Of a DNA stretch of 64,000 nucleotides, positions 44,455 to 56,302 are shown piece after piece (the stretch's first letter is position 1; the number at the start of each line of letters is the position of its first letter). Source of the DNA: Halichondria panicea. Lineage: Eukaryota; Porifera; Demospongiae; Suberitida; Halichondriidae. The stretch is taken from the NCBI RefSeq assembly GCF_963675165.1, contig NC_087377.1:5456042-5520041 (forward strand). Direction: 5' to 3'. A program made the position numbers and the translations under genes. The notes below the pieces were generated by a model. That model was not told where the DNA came from. It searched no databases and saw only the letters and a program-made list of their open reading frames with translations.

Positions 44455-45933
44455 TCACTCTTTTGTACATTGGTTCTCACAGTTGTCAAAAGAAATTTTA
44501 TTCGGATTTCCAGAGCTAGTGAGTCTGCTAGTCTCTTCTTTTGCAATGACTTCGAAGTCCCGTTTAGAAGAACAAGCAATAATATCAGACACTGACTGTT
44601 TCTGTTCCATGGAAGTGCGTTCATACACTCGTAGACCTTCTGTACTGCGATGACCAGTACGTTCAGCTATTAACTTCTCTGGAACATTTGCAGCAAACAA
44701 TCGTGTGGCCCCAGTAGCCCGCAGACTGTGATTTGTTTTTCCATATATGCCAACTTGCTCACACATTAGTTTGACAAGGTTTCCTAGGAGCTTTTTGCCA
44801 CAGGTCTGCATCGTGAACCAACAAGCGTCTGCATCTGTAGGAAGCCTTTCCTTGGCTTTCCAGTAGAAGGAATCGTCTTCCTTGGCTTTGGTAGGCAATT
44901 TATCTAAATATTTCTTCAGCAAATACACATAGCAGCGATCGCCTGAGGATGGGTCAGAGAAATGCCTGATAACTTTGTTGTCGGTGTTGTCTTTATAGCT
45001 TCCTGATCTATTCTTCGAGCCAAACTCAATGTATTCGACATATTCACGCTTATTTTCAACTCCAAAAGTGAATTGGGATAACTTAAGAGCCCTGTGCCCG
45101 CGCCCTCCTCTCAGGCATAAAACTTTTCCGTTCATGAAGAAGATGGTAGAAAATAGACATTTCGGAGTTGAAGATCCCAATACTTCACGATCCCAGAGTT
45201 TATCTTCTTCCTCGTAGGTAATCACTTCCGCATGTTTTACTGAGGAACCAACACCATCTTCTCGTAACTGGCGTGAAACAGTGTCTCTAGTCCCTCTTAG
45301 TCCATCGAAACGATAATCATTCTCGTCAAAAAAGTTTGGGAGAATAGGGTCTACCGACGTCATGTGACGTCTAATTCCAGCCAAAAGCAAATCGATCGTT
45401 TTTGAAAGGTAGGGACTGCCATTTTTTTTTTTAGCTTCCATTACAAACAGAGAAAGCCACTTGTTCAGAGCAGTAGCATCAACACAAGTGAGAACATCAA
45501 TAGGTACCTTATCATCAGTTTCTTTATGGGAGCTGTTTCTCCATTCACACCAACAGTAGAACACTTGAAGGGCCCAACTCGTATTATTCTTAGTGTTTGC
45601 AGGTACAAAGCCCTTGGATGCAGTAGCCAGAGAGGTAAGGTTGGTAACTGTACTGCCAAATCGAGATGCACCAGTAGATATGCTCGCACTAAAACTCGCC
45701 GCACAATTAGTCACGTCTTGAAGTTCCTGGTACTTCACTCGCTTTGCTAGACGTGGTTTGGAGACATAGGACAGTGCCTCAGTGCCTAAAATGAGTTTGT
45801 CAGTAGGTATGGCATCCCAGTCAATTTTTGCTGCATCTTTTTCGGCTCGCAACATTATGGAGGTACTTACTACCTCTTCCCAGTCGTCGAGATCTTCAAC
45901 CGTTACATCAGAGAAATCCAAATCTAGAGCCAT
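44455..45933 (-). CDS. Crypton-type tyrosine recombinase, intronless
   Basis: One open frame of 492 codons with an acidic start (MALDLDFSDVTVEDLDDWEE). The catalytic residues of the tyrosine recombinase fold are in order: an arginine in LCLRGGRGHRALKLSQF (about residue 280), HSLRATGATRLF (His-x-x-Arg, about 406), TGHRS (about 430), and the nucleophile Tyr in LRVYERTS (about 440). A helical N-terminal core-binding part precedes them. This layout matches Crypton transposases and their domesticated animal relatives (KIAA1958/ZMYM/QRICH1-like). It should cut and rejoin DNA through a phosphotyrosine link. The frame is unbroken, so it is either recently active or under selection as a host gene. It starts 31 bases from a 1.2-kb inverted repeat. 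Cryptons lack TIRs, so I cannot define the element ends. Confidence 0.85.
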   Translation of the reverse strand: MALDLDFSDVTVEDLDDWEEVVSTSIMLRAEKDAAKIDWDAIPTDKLILGTEALSYVSKPRLAKRVKYQELQDVTNCAASFSASISTGASRFGSTVTNLTSLATASKGFVPANTKNNTSWALQVFYCWCEWRNSSHKETDDKVPIDVLTCVDATALNKWLSLFVMEAKKKNGSPYLSKTIDLLLAGIRRHMTSVDPILPNFFDENDYRFDGLRGTRDTVSRQLREDGVGSSVKHAEVITYEEEDKLWDREVLGSSTPKCLFSTIFFMNGKVLCLRGGRGHRALKLSQFTFGVENKREYVEYIEFGSKNRSGSYKDNTDNKVIRHFSDPSSGDRCYVYLLKKYLDKLPTKAKEDDSFYWKAKERLPTDADACWFTMQTCGKKLLGNLVKLMCEQVGIYGKTNHSLRATGATRLFAANVPEKLIAERTGHRSTEGLRVYERTSMEQKQSVSDIIACSSKRDFEVIAKEETSRLTSSGNPNKISFDNCENQCTKE

Positions 45934-45963
45934 CGCTCATATAGTCATAGCTAGCTCACTAGC

Positions 45964-47198
45964 ACTACAGTGCAACAACCAAAGAGAGTAGAACTTTTGT
46001 TTTTTTACGTTTTTGTGTATATCTTCTAAACTAAATGTGATTGTATCAATTTGAGTGCAGGTACTGAAAGTTCAACTATTGGCGCTTCCAGTGGACCACC
46101 ACCTGTTACATCATATGACATCATCATTCCAAAATGGCTGCTAGAATATGTGTACATTGGAAAATATGTTAGGCATGAAACTATCTTATATGTTTGAGTT
46201 AAGATCTGAAATTTGTTGTGCAAGTACTTCATTACCTTGCACATCTTTTGAGCTCCAGCGGAAGTGCAGGCTGTTAGTAGGTTCTGAGATACACAGAATT
46301 TTGTAAATATTTAGTAGCAAATGTGTTAGGCATTGATTTTTTGAGTTTGTGCTAGTTAAGGTCTGATTTTTGAGGAGCATGTACTGCAATAGTATACTTT
46401 TCATTTGTACTAACTTACAGGAGCTAGACAAGTCTCTTCTTTGCTAGAGCGGCCCTTCTTGTCAAAAATGGTGATTTTGCTCCATTTTGCTGCTCTTTGC
46501 CTGTTTGTGCTGACGTAAACAATGATATTCATTGATTTGTGACATCACAAATCATCTTGTCTTTATTTGCTACATCCAAGCTCATGTGATGTCTAACCTG
46601 GCAACTACACCCAGTTGATCAGTCATAATGTGTCACAGGGGCGTGGCAATTTACACTACGCAACAGAAACCGTGAAAATCAGCTAAAATTACCATTTTTG
46701 GCAAAAAGGGCCGCTCTAGCAAAGAAGAGACTGGTCTAGCTCTTGTAAGTTAGTACAAATGAAAAGTATACTATTGTAGTACATGCTCCTCAAAAATCAG
46801 ACCTTAACTAGCATAACTCAAAAAATCAATGCCTAACACATTTGCTACTAAATATTTACAAAATTCTGTGTATCTCAGAACCTACTAACAGCCTGCACTT
46901 CCGCTGGTGCTCAAAAGATGTGCAAGGTAATGAAGTACTTGCACAACAAATTTCAGATCTTAACTCAAACATATAAGATAGTTCCATGCCTAACATATTT
47001 TCCAATGTACACATATTCTAGCAGCCATTTTGGAATGATGATGTCATATGATGTAACAGGTGGTGGTCCACTGGAAGCGCCAATAGTTGAACTTTCAGTA
47101 CCTGCACTCAAATTGATCCAATCACATTTAGTTTAGAAGATATACACAAAAACGTGAAAAAACAAAAGTTCTACTCTCTTTGGTTGTTGCACTGTAGT
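45964..47198. repeat. 1.2-kb inverted repeat with arms of about 470 bases
   Basis: The left arm (45964 to about 46452) and right arm (about 46718-47198) are near-perfect reverse complements: ACTACAGTGCAACAACC at one end and GGTTGTTGCACTGTAGT at the other. The GTACTGAAAGTTCAACTATT block and the GCCCTTCTT/AAGAAGAG-type inner ends also pair. The 265-base centre is unique. Frames such as 46026-46244 and 46918-47136 are the same sequence read from each arm and are not separate genes. No target-site duplication was recognised. Confidence 0.85.
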
Positions 47199-47199
47199 A

Positions 47200-48286
47200 C
47201 AGTAGAACCTCCATTATCCGGCCCTCCATTATCCGGAACCTCGATTATCCGGCTTGGCAGTTTTCTTGTTATCAGATCAGAAAATGGGCGTGTCCCTCAA
47301 ACGCGCATGCGCGTTGCAGCTGTTACCATGGAGACATGCCTGCTTATCTTCTGCGCATGCGCAGACAACCATGTGGCTAGACTCGCAAGCCACTCCCTTT
47401 TCTCTGATTGGACGGGGGCGGGAGAAAAGGGACTGGTGACTCTGGGCTACAGCTTGTGTAAATCAGGAATGCTATTAAATATTAATGTCACGTGCAAATT
47501 ATCCAATTTATTCTGATGCATCAAAAGCTAAAGACACACAGAAGACAAGTATACAGATCTATCTAGCCAGCCTTTTTTGATATTATAGATCCTTGTACCA
47601 GTGTCTGTTGTGCCACAACTTGTGGATTAGCATGGAACAGCTGATGAACGTAGAAATCTTGGCAGTCCTTCTTTGAACCGAGGAGTTCGAGTGGCAGCGA
47701 TTTAAGACAGCTTGTACAAGTCTGACTACTCTCAATTCAACTTCTGCCCTCTGCCATTATCTGTCTTGTATTGTACAGGTTATTAAAAGCTTTAGGCAAC
47801 CAATGACTTTCGGCTGCCAGTTCTCATCACGTAAAACTAAAACAAGCTAATCTCTGCTGGTACATGGTGTGATGACTATATCCTAGCTGAATGCCTGATG
47901 TCTTTATTACTCCATCATCTTCTCTTTTCTAGCACTAGCATCATATCCATTCTCAAACTGTAACTAAGAAGCCCGCGATCACTTTTGCAGGGTACGCAAT
48001 TCTACTTAACCTCACGCAATTTTTGGATCACGTGGAAAAATCAATGAATAATCTCTACCCAAATTCTGATAGAGACACAAAATGTAGCCCAGAGTCACCA
48101 GTCCCTTTTCTCCCGCCCCCGTCCAATCAGAGAAAAGGGAGTGGCTTGCGAGTCTACCATGTGGCACTGCTGTTTATCAATAAAGTGGGTGGATCAAGGC
48201 GTGGTTTATCTATTCGATTATCCGGCATATTCACTTATCCGGCCTGCTTCTGGAACCAAGGTGTCCGGATAATCGAGGTTCTATTG
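47200..48286. mobile_element. Tigger/pogo-like non-autonomous element (1087 bp)
   Basis: CAGTAGAACCTCCATTATCC at the left and GGATAATCGAGGTTCTATTG at the right are inverted ends, flanked by TA (47198-47199, 48287-48288). The next blocks repeat TTATCCGG near both ends. A second inverted pair of about 80 bases lies inside (GCAAGCCACTCCCTTTTCTC at about 47387, inverse at about 48135). No transposase is left. It sits exactly on the edge of the 45964-47198 inverted repeat. Confidence 0.85.
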
Positions 48287-48288
48287 TA

Positions 48289-51200
48289 GCTGGACTGGTT
48301 GCAAGATAAATCTAGTTTCTAAACTAGTTTCGCAAGCTTTTGCAGACCATATATGGATACAGGATGCAACAAATTAGTTGTGACACATGCACGAGTGCCA
48401 CATGGGATATATTGGCTCAGTAGTGACGTAGGCCCGAGGGCCGCATGCATGTGTCACAACTATAACGTACCGTACCCTCACGAAAATAAGCCCATCTTGA
48501 ATAAACGCCCATCCCCTCTTTTTTGCTTCGAAGTTCTTGCACAAGGGTATTTTCACTCGATAAGCCCACCCAGAATGAAAAGTTGAGCATGCGCAGTAGC
48601 TGAATGCCACATGTTCACTATTAATTTTAGTGAAGAAAGGAAGTTTTAGGTAGTAACTAGTAAGACTATACTCCTTGCTGGACCAAGATCAGACATATAA
48701 CTTTTTCTGTATGGATCTGTTTGCCCTTGAAGATGTATATGCAGGGAACAAGTAGTCCTTATATAATTATATGAAAAGAAACACGAAGTCCAAGAAAGTT
48801 ATCACACAGGCCATTTTTGCAGGTTACCTTGCCTGGTTTTCTGAAACAAAGTACCTGATAGCTGCTCTGTAGGAGTATGACCTAGCATCCTTTGGGAAGT
48901 TTCTGCTACATCGACATCGACACAAGTGACAAGCAACGAATAGAGTCAGAGTCCACTTCTTTTTAATCATGTTCATTCTCGCTTTTTAATCATACTCATG
49001 CATTAGTCACGCAGTAGTTTTTAACTTACATTGTTGTTGTCAATGAAATGTTCATAAACTAAAGAATTGTCATAGAGCAAAGTGTAAACTCGATTTGAGG
49101 CCGCGCGGGTGGGCGTATATTCGAATGAAAACTCGCCGTTCGCGATTAAAACACCCAGTCCCCTAATAAGCCTAAACTTCTTGCAGAAAAAGGTGGGCGT
49201 ATTTTCGCGAGAGTACAGTATTATTTATTCTGTATGAAAAGCTATCATCAGGTCTAAAAGCTGCTAGTAGTTTAGTAACTTTGTGTTCTTTCTTAATTAT
49301 GTTATAGTTATTGACTGGTTGACTAGTAATTATGGCTTATAACCAACCAATGCCGAGGGCGCAGCCCGAGGCTGAGGTTGGTTATAAACCATAATTACTA
49401 GGCAACCAGTCAACAACTGATTTATTTACTGCAAAAACAGCAAAACAGTCATTTGAACATCAATGGAGACAGTCAAACTTGCTCTCACAGCCACTTGTGC
49501 CTCAGAATATGCAGTTAGAACAGTTACAGCTGTCAAATATGAGAGCTAGCTAGCTAGCTACTTCTAATTCTCCAAACAGCTAGGTTCTACTGGAAGCTAG
49601 CTAGCTATAAACTTTGACCAGCCCGCCCACCACCAATATTCAGCAGCTGCCGTTTTCAATTTGTATTGCACGAGTCTACCAACACTGCTCTACCTCTGAT
49701 CTGAGCCACAGCTTGACTAGAAACACAGAGCAAGGATTGAACTGCAGTGTTTCAAGCCTCATGAACATGTAATAAGTAGCTTAGACTGCTAGCTAGCTCA
49801 GGTCAATATGACAATAGCACAGAACATAGTCTACAAACCTTTTTGCTTGCTGTATTGCTATTTTACTGTGTACACAGCCAAAAATCCACTGGTCCGTTTC
49901 AGGCCGTTAGTTGAAAACGGGCCGTTACGGGCCCGTGAACGGCCTGTATACAGGATGTAGCCCACCCACGTCCTGTGTGCAGGACGTTCTCACAGGCTGT
50001 AAACAGGACGTTAGCCCACGTCCTGTTTACAGCCCGTGGATACGGGCCTGTATCAGGGCGTAGCAACCACGTCCTGTATACAGGCTGTTGACAGCTTATG
50101 CGCATGCGCTAGCTTGAGGCAGGGATGACGTCACCTGACTACAAAAAGAGAATGAGACAAAGCTCTGAAAGATGAGAAAAAATCATGCTGCTTGTCACAA
50201 GAGGAGCTGCTGGTCCAAAAAGACAGCTTATATTATCTTGTTCTTGTCTTCTTTGTCTTTGAATTGTGACCTTTGAAGCATGATACTAGCTTATTAAATT
50301 GTGCATAGTATATAGATATATGTTCACTTAAATTCGCCAGGGTAAAACTGTGAACTTATGTAGTACCAATTATATTATATATATATATCGGGTTTCGTAT
50401 GCGAGTCTCTTTTGATTGCAAATTACGAGTTTTTACATAGATTGCAAACGAAAGACACGCAAAGAGTGAACATGGCGCATGCATTTCGCAATCAAAGAAA
50501 GTTTCGCGATCTCCCAACAAGAGCTTTGCATGTAAAATATGAGTTTCTCCCAGTTTTACTTACCGCAGTAACTGCTCTGCCTGAATTTTGTACCTCACAA
50601 AAATTCCAACTATATCTACTGTAGTTAGAAACGCATTTGGGCTTGTACATATACACTTTATCATTCACAAATGATTATAACTACACAGTCGAAACCCGAT
50701 ATAATGAATGTTACAAGCTGCGCTGCGCTAATGCCTCTTGTCATGTTTTGCTTTGCTCATGCAGGAGCTTAATGGAACAGAAGTCTATATCATGGCTTTG
50801 AAGTACACATCTGATGACTACCGTATATGTTTTGCATTTCCTGTCTTTAAAGAAAGGGGTGGATCTGCAAAGAGGTTGGAGTGCACAATTAGCTGCTTCT
50901 AGCTGACATTTACAGCTCTTTTTTGTAGCTAACAAGCAGCTAGACTTTAATGCTATAGGGCTCATGGAAAATAATTTATGGATGATGCTACGAAAGATTC
51001 TGAAGAGACAGCAACAGTCTTCACTGTGAAGTAAAACTATAGCTTTAGTCTCCAAATCCACAATCTAAGAGAATGTGGCTAGAAGCCTCCTATAATTATA
51101 TAGAAGCTTTTAGACTAGCTGACCACATCCGCAAGAGACAGGTCTGGTCAAGTGCCTATCAACGAGTTGTTTTCGTTACCTGAATCTAGTATGACCAATC

Positions 51201-51819
51201 ACATTGCTGAAGCAATGCCCACGTATTTTATTGTAGTTTGGTTGGAGCTATGTTGTTCAACCACACAACCCACACGATGTTGTCACACAACTAATTAAAA
51301 TTCTACTAGAAAATATTGACTCACTTTCATTAGTGTGTTGAATTGTACCCTATACATTAATTAAAAAGCAAAAATAAATCATATTGGTCTTCATATGAAC
51401 GCAGCTGCATGAGCTAGAACACACCAAACAGGTTGAATAATTATTACAGCATGATAGTCACATGCATGCAGATGTTATATTATTATTACTATTTGGGATT
51501 TACCTTAAGTTCTTTTCTCTCTCCGCCTGTAACATATAATTATAGGATTATATGCATGTATCGTGAGCAATTAGTTACCGCCTCGAGGCATATAGCCACA
51601 CGAGAAATACGGTAAAGTTGACTGTTGGCCAGTCCCACATGCGCAAGGGAATTAGGAACTGGTCAACTGCCTATCATCGATTTGTTAACGTGTGCTGCAA
51701 GCTGTACCGTACCGTATCCCTCGTGTAGCTACGCCTCAAGGCATAATTATTACGATAGCTGCAACAAAGCATATAATTATATCATGTATACGTATCTCTT
51801 GGATGTAATTTTCATGCAG
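48289..51819. other. Repeat-rich stretch without a supported gene
   Basis: Contents: a block shared with 39340-39420 (TAGTTGTGACACATG, TATTGGCTCAGTAG) at 48370-48465, and a TIR element of about 48463-49219 (GTACCCTCACGAAAATA against TATTTTCGCGAGAGTAC). A hairpin at 49312-49414 has ACTGGTTGACTAGTAATTAT and its inverse. GC-rich imperfect repeats at 49900-50100 are built on CACGTCCTGT and its partners. A roughly 320-base element at 50384-50702 has ends ATATCGGGTTTCG and CGAAACCCGATAT. No exon was accepted. Confidence 0.5.
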
Positions 51820-52390
51820 CCCATCAAATGTATCCAAGCATAAAAGAGTTAGAAGCAGATTCTATGAAGATGGAATCACAATTCTCCATGCTTGTGTCAG
51901 ACCTGTGTCGATCACTTCAAGTTCGACGAATTCCAAAAGATTCTTTAATTGCTAGTTTGATGAGGTTTAATTGTCTAAAGAAGGTGTTTGGAAGAAAAAA
52001 AAAAAAATCAGAGTGTTTTCAGAGCTCAACGAAGGAAATTGGAGGACTGCTCAACTAGTGAAAATGTTTGGCAAATTATTGGAGACTATTTCTCCTTCTT
52101 TAGGTATGACATGATTGAGCAGATTACACACAGCTTAGGATCAGACGAGGACAAGGACAAAATGAAAATGTACAAGATAAACTTTATTGAATATGCTAGA
52201 CGTCGACTAGTAAAATCTAACGGGGAAGTACCGTTTCTACAGTTTCTGTTGGATAGTTCATACGACGATTGTGAACTCAGTCATCTGAAACTGCTCGAAT
52301 GGAATCTACAATCAATTTTAAACTTGGATGATGAGGTTGTTTTAAAAGTACAGGGCCAATCAAGTGAAAGGGATTTTACGGCCAGTTCAG
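51820..52390 (+). CDS. Candidate effector-domain exon, frame broken at A13
   Basis: It follows a TTTTCATGCAG acceptor in phase 1 and ends at TTCAG|GTGAGA in phase 1, so it behaves like the DD modules. The first frame runs to a run of 13 A (51995-52007). The second continues directly after it, so one insertion or two deletions would join them into about 190 codons. The text is helical and charged: IKELEADSMKMESQFSMLV, VWQIIGDYFSFFRYDMIEQI, DKDKMKMYKINFIEYARRR. I recall similar unnamed helical repeats in sponge and cnidarian immune-type proteins, but cannot name a family. The break could be an assembly error, a pseudogene, or ribosomal slippage on the A-run. Confidence 0.5.
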
Positions 52391-53325
52391 GTGAGAAAGT
52401 TGATACTGTTGGTATGATTTGAACCAAAATAATAAGCTTCTAGTCTCGGTTTGGGTGCATGGAAGAAGTGAATGAATTTTGCCCCTACATCTGTGCACGA
52501 AAACAACTACAATGTCATGCATGTGTATAACCCGCGATTTTCTTCAGATTTGCGATAATTATAGGTTTCTGAATTATGTATACATGTAGTTCGACTTACC
52601 TCAGAAATTCGACACTTGTGCTATAGGCCGCAGCAGGAGCTCCTGGCCGCAGTAATGTTAAATACTTTACCATTATACTTATGTAGATTGTGGCTGCATG
52701 TGACATGCCATTAGCTTTATTACTATTATTTTTTGTAGATCTATGTAATACCATGCACATGCAGTCAGTCCATTAATGTCTTTTGGCAGTTGATACATCG
52801 AATCAAATTACAATAGCTAGCTGGTAGCTGTATACTAAAGCCATAATATCTAGACTGAAAGGGTGGTTCCGTGGCATCCTGGGATCTCCCCCTGGATCTG
52901 CCACTGCATACATGCACCTATATATAATCTCCCCTATATATATAGGAGTCATTCCCAATGTAGCTGACTCATATACTGCATGGAACCTCCGTATAAACCC
53001 TCACATGCACCAAAGAACAATTAACCTCTCCATGAAAGGGCATTACAGCTATGGCCTATATGGCACACACGAGCGGACCTTCTTGATGCGGAACAGCAGG
53101 CAAGCTACGTGCTCCCATCTTATATAGACTCGCTGGCCAGTCCCATGCATGCACATGCATTCGCAAGAGAAGGGACTATAACTGCCTATTAACAACTTGT
53201 CCTATGTTTAATACAGTAGTGGATAAACTGACTCAGGGTTTCATCTAGGATTAAAAGTTTGGGGGAACCTCCTTCCCCACAAAATGTTTGTAGAATAATG
53301 ACATCATCACATTAATACTGTCTAT
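52391..53325. other. Non-coding stretch
   Basis: No supported exon. A GGGTTTCATCTAGGATTAAA word near 53236 matches the spacer at 27130. Confidence 0.4.
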
Positions 53326-53336
53326 GATGCACTAGC

Positions 53337-54173
53337 AGAGGAGGTACGACATGTAGGAGCAATTACATGTAAAATTGGAAATTAATTGGAAATTTTTGCT
53401 GAGTCAGCAAATACGTTCAGATACAGAAAACTCAGCGTTTGCAGAGTCCTATGGCTAATAAAAACAACAGGCAGCAATTGCAAGATCACTTCTATATATG
53501 TAGCTAGCTTGTTAGTTCTCAGGTATAAGGTCACTGTATTGTATATTCGCTGACTCGACATGTAGGGCAATTACTATTACATAACAATCACGTGCTACGA
53601 ATATTGTCATGTCAGCAAAATATGTGTAGCTACGTTGATGCTCAATACAGTGACCTTATACCTGAGAACTAACAGGCTAGCTACATAGAAGTGATCTTGC
53701 AATTGCTGCCTGTTGTTTTTATTAGCCATAGGACTCTGCAAACGCTGAGTTTTCTGTATCTGAACGTATTTGCTGACTCAGCAAAAATTGTCAATTAATT
53801 TCCAATTACCATACTTATTCGATTTAAAGCGACACTTTTAAATAATTATGAAGCCAGAGGTCGTTTCTTTTGGAGGTTGAAAAATTATGTTGAAGTCCTG
53901 GTGTCGCATATTTAGAGGGTCGCATCTAATTGGAGGTTATTCTACTGTCCTCGATTATAGGCCGCTTAAATTACATTGTTTTTTGCGGCCTGGAATCGAG
54001 GCTGCGGTTTGACCTCTATTTAGGATGCGACATAAAAAAATAATTGTGAACGCTGCAGTCGCTATTTTAGAGGTCAGAAAATTGGAAAAGATCGAGTGTC
54101 GCATATTTGGAGGGTCGCTTTAAATCGAATAAGTACGGTACATCTAATTGCTCCTACATGTCGTACCTCCTCT
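53337..54173. mobile_element. Foldback element with 11-bp target duplication, hosting a second element
   Basis: The ends AGAGGAGGTACGACATGTAG and the inverse CTACATGTCGTACCTCCTCT carry arms of about 220 bases. The perfect 11-bp direct repeat GATGCACTAGC flanks it (53326-53336, 54174-54184). The right arm is interrupted by the element 53809-54138. Without it the element is about 507 bp. Long TIRs with 9-11 bp duplications suggest Mutator-like transposition. Confidence 0.85.
53809..54138. mobile_element. 330-bp TIR element nested in a foldback arm
   Basis: CCATACTTATTCGATTTAAA faces TTTAAATCGAATAAGTACGG, with TA on each side (53807-53808, 54139-54140). The uninterrupted partner arm (about 53368-53380) shows the empty TA site. 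It shares GCGACACTTTTAAATAATTA with 41221-41354. Confidence 0.85.
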
Positions 54174-54184
54174 GATGCACTAGC

Positions 54185-56225
54185 ATGTAATAAGGGGTGT
54201 GACCAACAAATGTGGGAGTGGCCAAACATTTTGGGTTGTAGCAGCATTCTAGTGCAGACAGTACAGACGACCCTTGGGCTATTTTTATGCTTGCACAGCG
54301 AGGTATACCGTCATCTGTCTGTCTGTCTGTGAAGACTGCTACAGCTGCTCAAGGATCAATCAAGTGCAAGTTTCTATAGGCTTCTAGTCATGTTTTCTTA
54401 GATTTTATTTGTGGATTTGCAAAATAATACTTGGTTCTCGAGTTATGCCTAGTTTCGCTACTCTACTTAGTATTTAGCTCTGCACTAGAATGCTAGCTAT
54501 TGGTATTGGTAGCTGCATAGTTTCAGACCCAAAATTTACCTCTGGGATGAAACGGCTGGCTTGCAAGACTAAGATCTGCAAGGCGTTGCTGCATTGGACA
54601 TGGTGCTTGGGGGGGATCAGCAAGTATATAGCAGTAAGAATTTTGGCATTGATCATTTTTAACAACAATCATGGTCGATGTGAGTAATATTTTCGTGGTT
54701 GGAGCTTGCACTGCAGGTAAAGATAGGCAAGGTCGATTCATTCGCGGGTAAAATGTTCGTGGTCAGACCTTCAACCACGAAAACCACGAATATTTTGCCC
54801 CACAAAAACTGTATTAAAACGAAAGAAAAACAATTTTGGCACAAACGGCGCCCCATAATGTGGGAGGACAGTTATTGAGGTTTTCTCTCGCCCACGCTCA
54901 TTAAAATTGTTCTACGTCAGTAGGGGATCACGCGACTTAGCAAGGCAGGCTCTCCTTTTCTTTGTCGCTTTGTTCCTCCAATTTCCTCTTTTAATTCTTA
55001 CAAAGAACAGAAAAAGGAGGGCCTGCGAAGGAGGCTAACTATACGTACCTATAGATCTCTCCTGTGCAGCAATTTATACCCTATATAGCCGGGTTTGAAA
55101 AATTCAATAAAAAGTCAAAGTTGGCAATTCAATCCTGGATCTCTCAAGCTGGTTCCTCTGGGGCACGATATAGCTCAACCAATTTTTGTTGTGATTATAC
55201 CTCGAGGCGCAGCCGCACAAGGGATAAGGTAAAACTGGCTGTGTGTACGTACGTGTGTGTGCGTGTCTGTCTGTCTGTGTGTCTGTTCCAGCTGTAACTG
55301 CTCAACGGTTGTAGTGCAACGAAAACTAACAGCTTCTATACGCTTCTAGCCACGTTCTCTTGGATTTTGATTAGTGGATTAGCAAGCTAAAGCTTCTTTC
55401 TCGAGTTATGGCTAGTTTGACTCACATTGAAGGCTGTTGCAGTCTCTTCAGAATCTTTCGTAGCATTATCTGTTCGCACAAAGTTTTTATTCAACTTATA
55501 AGTTAGTCTTGCACTAAAGTGCTAGCTTTTTGTTAGCTACAAGAGTCAGAAAAGTGCTGTAAAACTAGTACATATACTAGTTGGGCGGAGCCCACCGTCC
55601 CTGACGGGAGGTAGGGTTTCAAGCCTATGTCAGGATTTGTCTTTGCTGCAACTATAGTTGCAGCCCAATCAGATTGCAGCATTTCTACTGCGGTCTGTGT
55701 CACGTCTGGTTGCGCAACCTCAAGCAAGATAAAATGGTTAACACCCACTTTAGAATAATTATATTCATAGAATAAAATGATTATTCATAGCTGCTTATCA
55801 GCGTGTTACATAATTCAGCAAGACAAATCCTGACATAGGCTTGAAACCCGACCTCCCGTCAGGGACGGTCGGGCTCCGCCCAACTATACATATACCGTAG
55901 TATAGTAGCCATTAATTTTGTGAACTTGACCTCTTGCAGACACACCCCTTATTTCTGTGTATGTAATGCGCATGCACGCTCACCCCCACGTGTTAAGAAA
56001 CAGATCAGATCCTCCTGGCAGAATCTTTTTCTTGCCAGAGAGCCGGCTAACTAGATATAACAATAATTATGCATGTACACAAGTTTTTTTAGGATATACA
56101 CTGAACTCCAGATCCTGGAAGAATCAATTTTCTTCTTTCTTGAGGCCACAACTACAATGATACCATAATAATAATTATAGATGAATGTAAACAAGTCTTT
56201 TCTTTTAGCACATTAAGTACTGTAC
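54185..56225. other. Repeat-rich stretch
   Basis: It holds a relic of the CCGTATAGC MITE family (54690-54815: TCGTGGTTGGAGC, TTCGTGGTCAGACC) and a dispersed repeat at about 55040-55490. That repeat contains GAAAAATTCAATAAAAAGTC, a GTGTGTCTGTCTGT tract and GAAGGCTGTTGCAGTCTC, also seen near 39830-40000. A TIR element lies at 55579-55885. The frame at 55064-55297 is repeat-derived. No gene accepted. Confidence 0.45.
55579..55885. mobile_element. TIR element (307 bp)
   Basis: AGTTGGGCGGAGCCC faces GGGCTCCGCCCAACT. The inverted arms run about 65 bases through ACCTCCCGTCAGGGACGG and CAAGCCTATGTCAGGATTTG. A relative without the inverse half is in both duplicates (near 18090-18200 and 27700-27800: GTTGGGCGTGGTCCGACC, CAGATTGCAGCATTT). 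Confidence 0.75.
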
Positions 56226-56302
56226 ATGGGTCAAAACAGCCCAACCTGCCCACCTAGAATCAACCATTCAGACGGAATCCTGCCCACCCCAAGTTCACCC
56301 AG

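Noticed and set aside
46026..47136. Two matching frames of 72 codons read as duplicate genes
   Set aside because: They are the same inverted-repeat sequence read from each arm, with no recognisable protein features.
55064..55297. 77-codon frame with FIPYIAGFEKFNKKSK
   Set aside because: It lies in a dispersed repeat whose relatives have no open frame, and it runs into a GTGT/CTGT tract.
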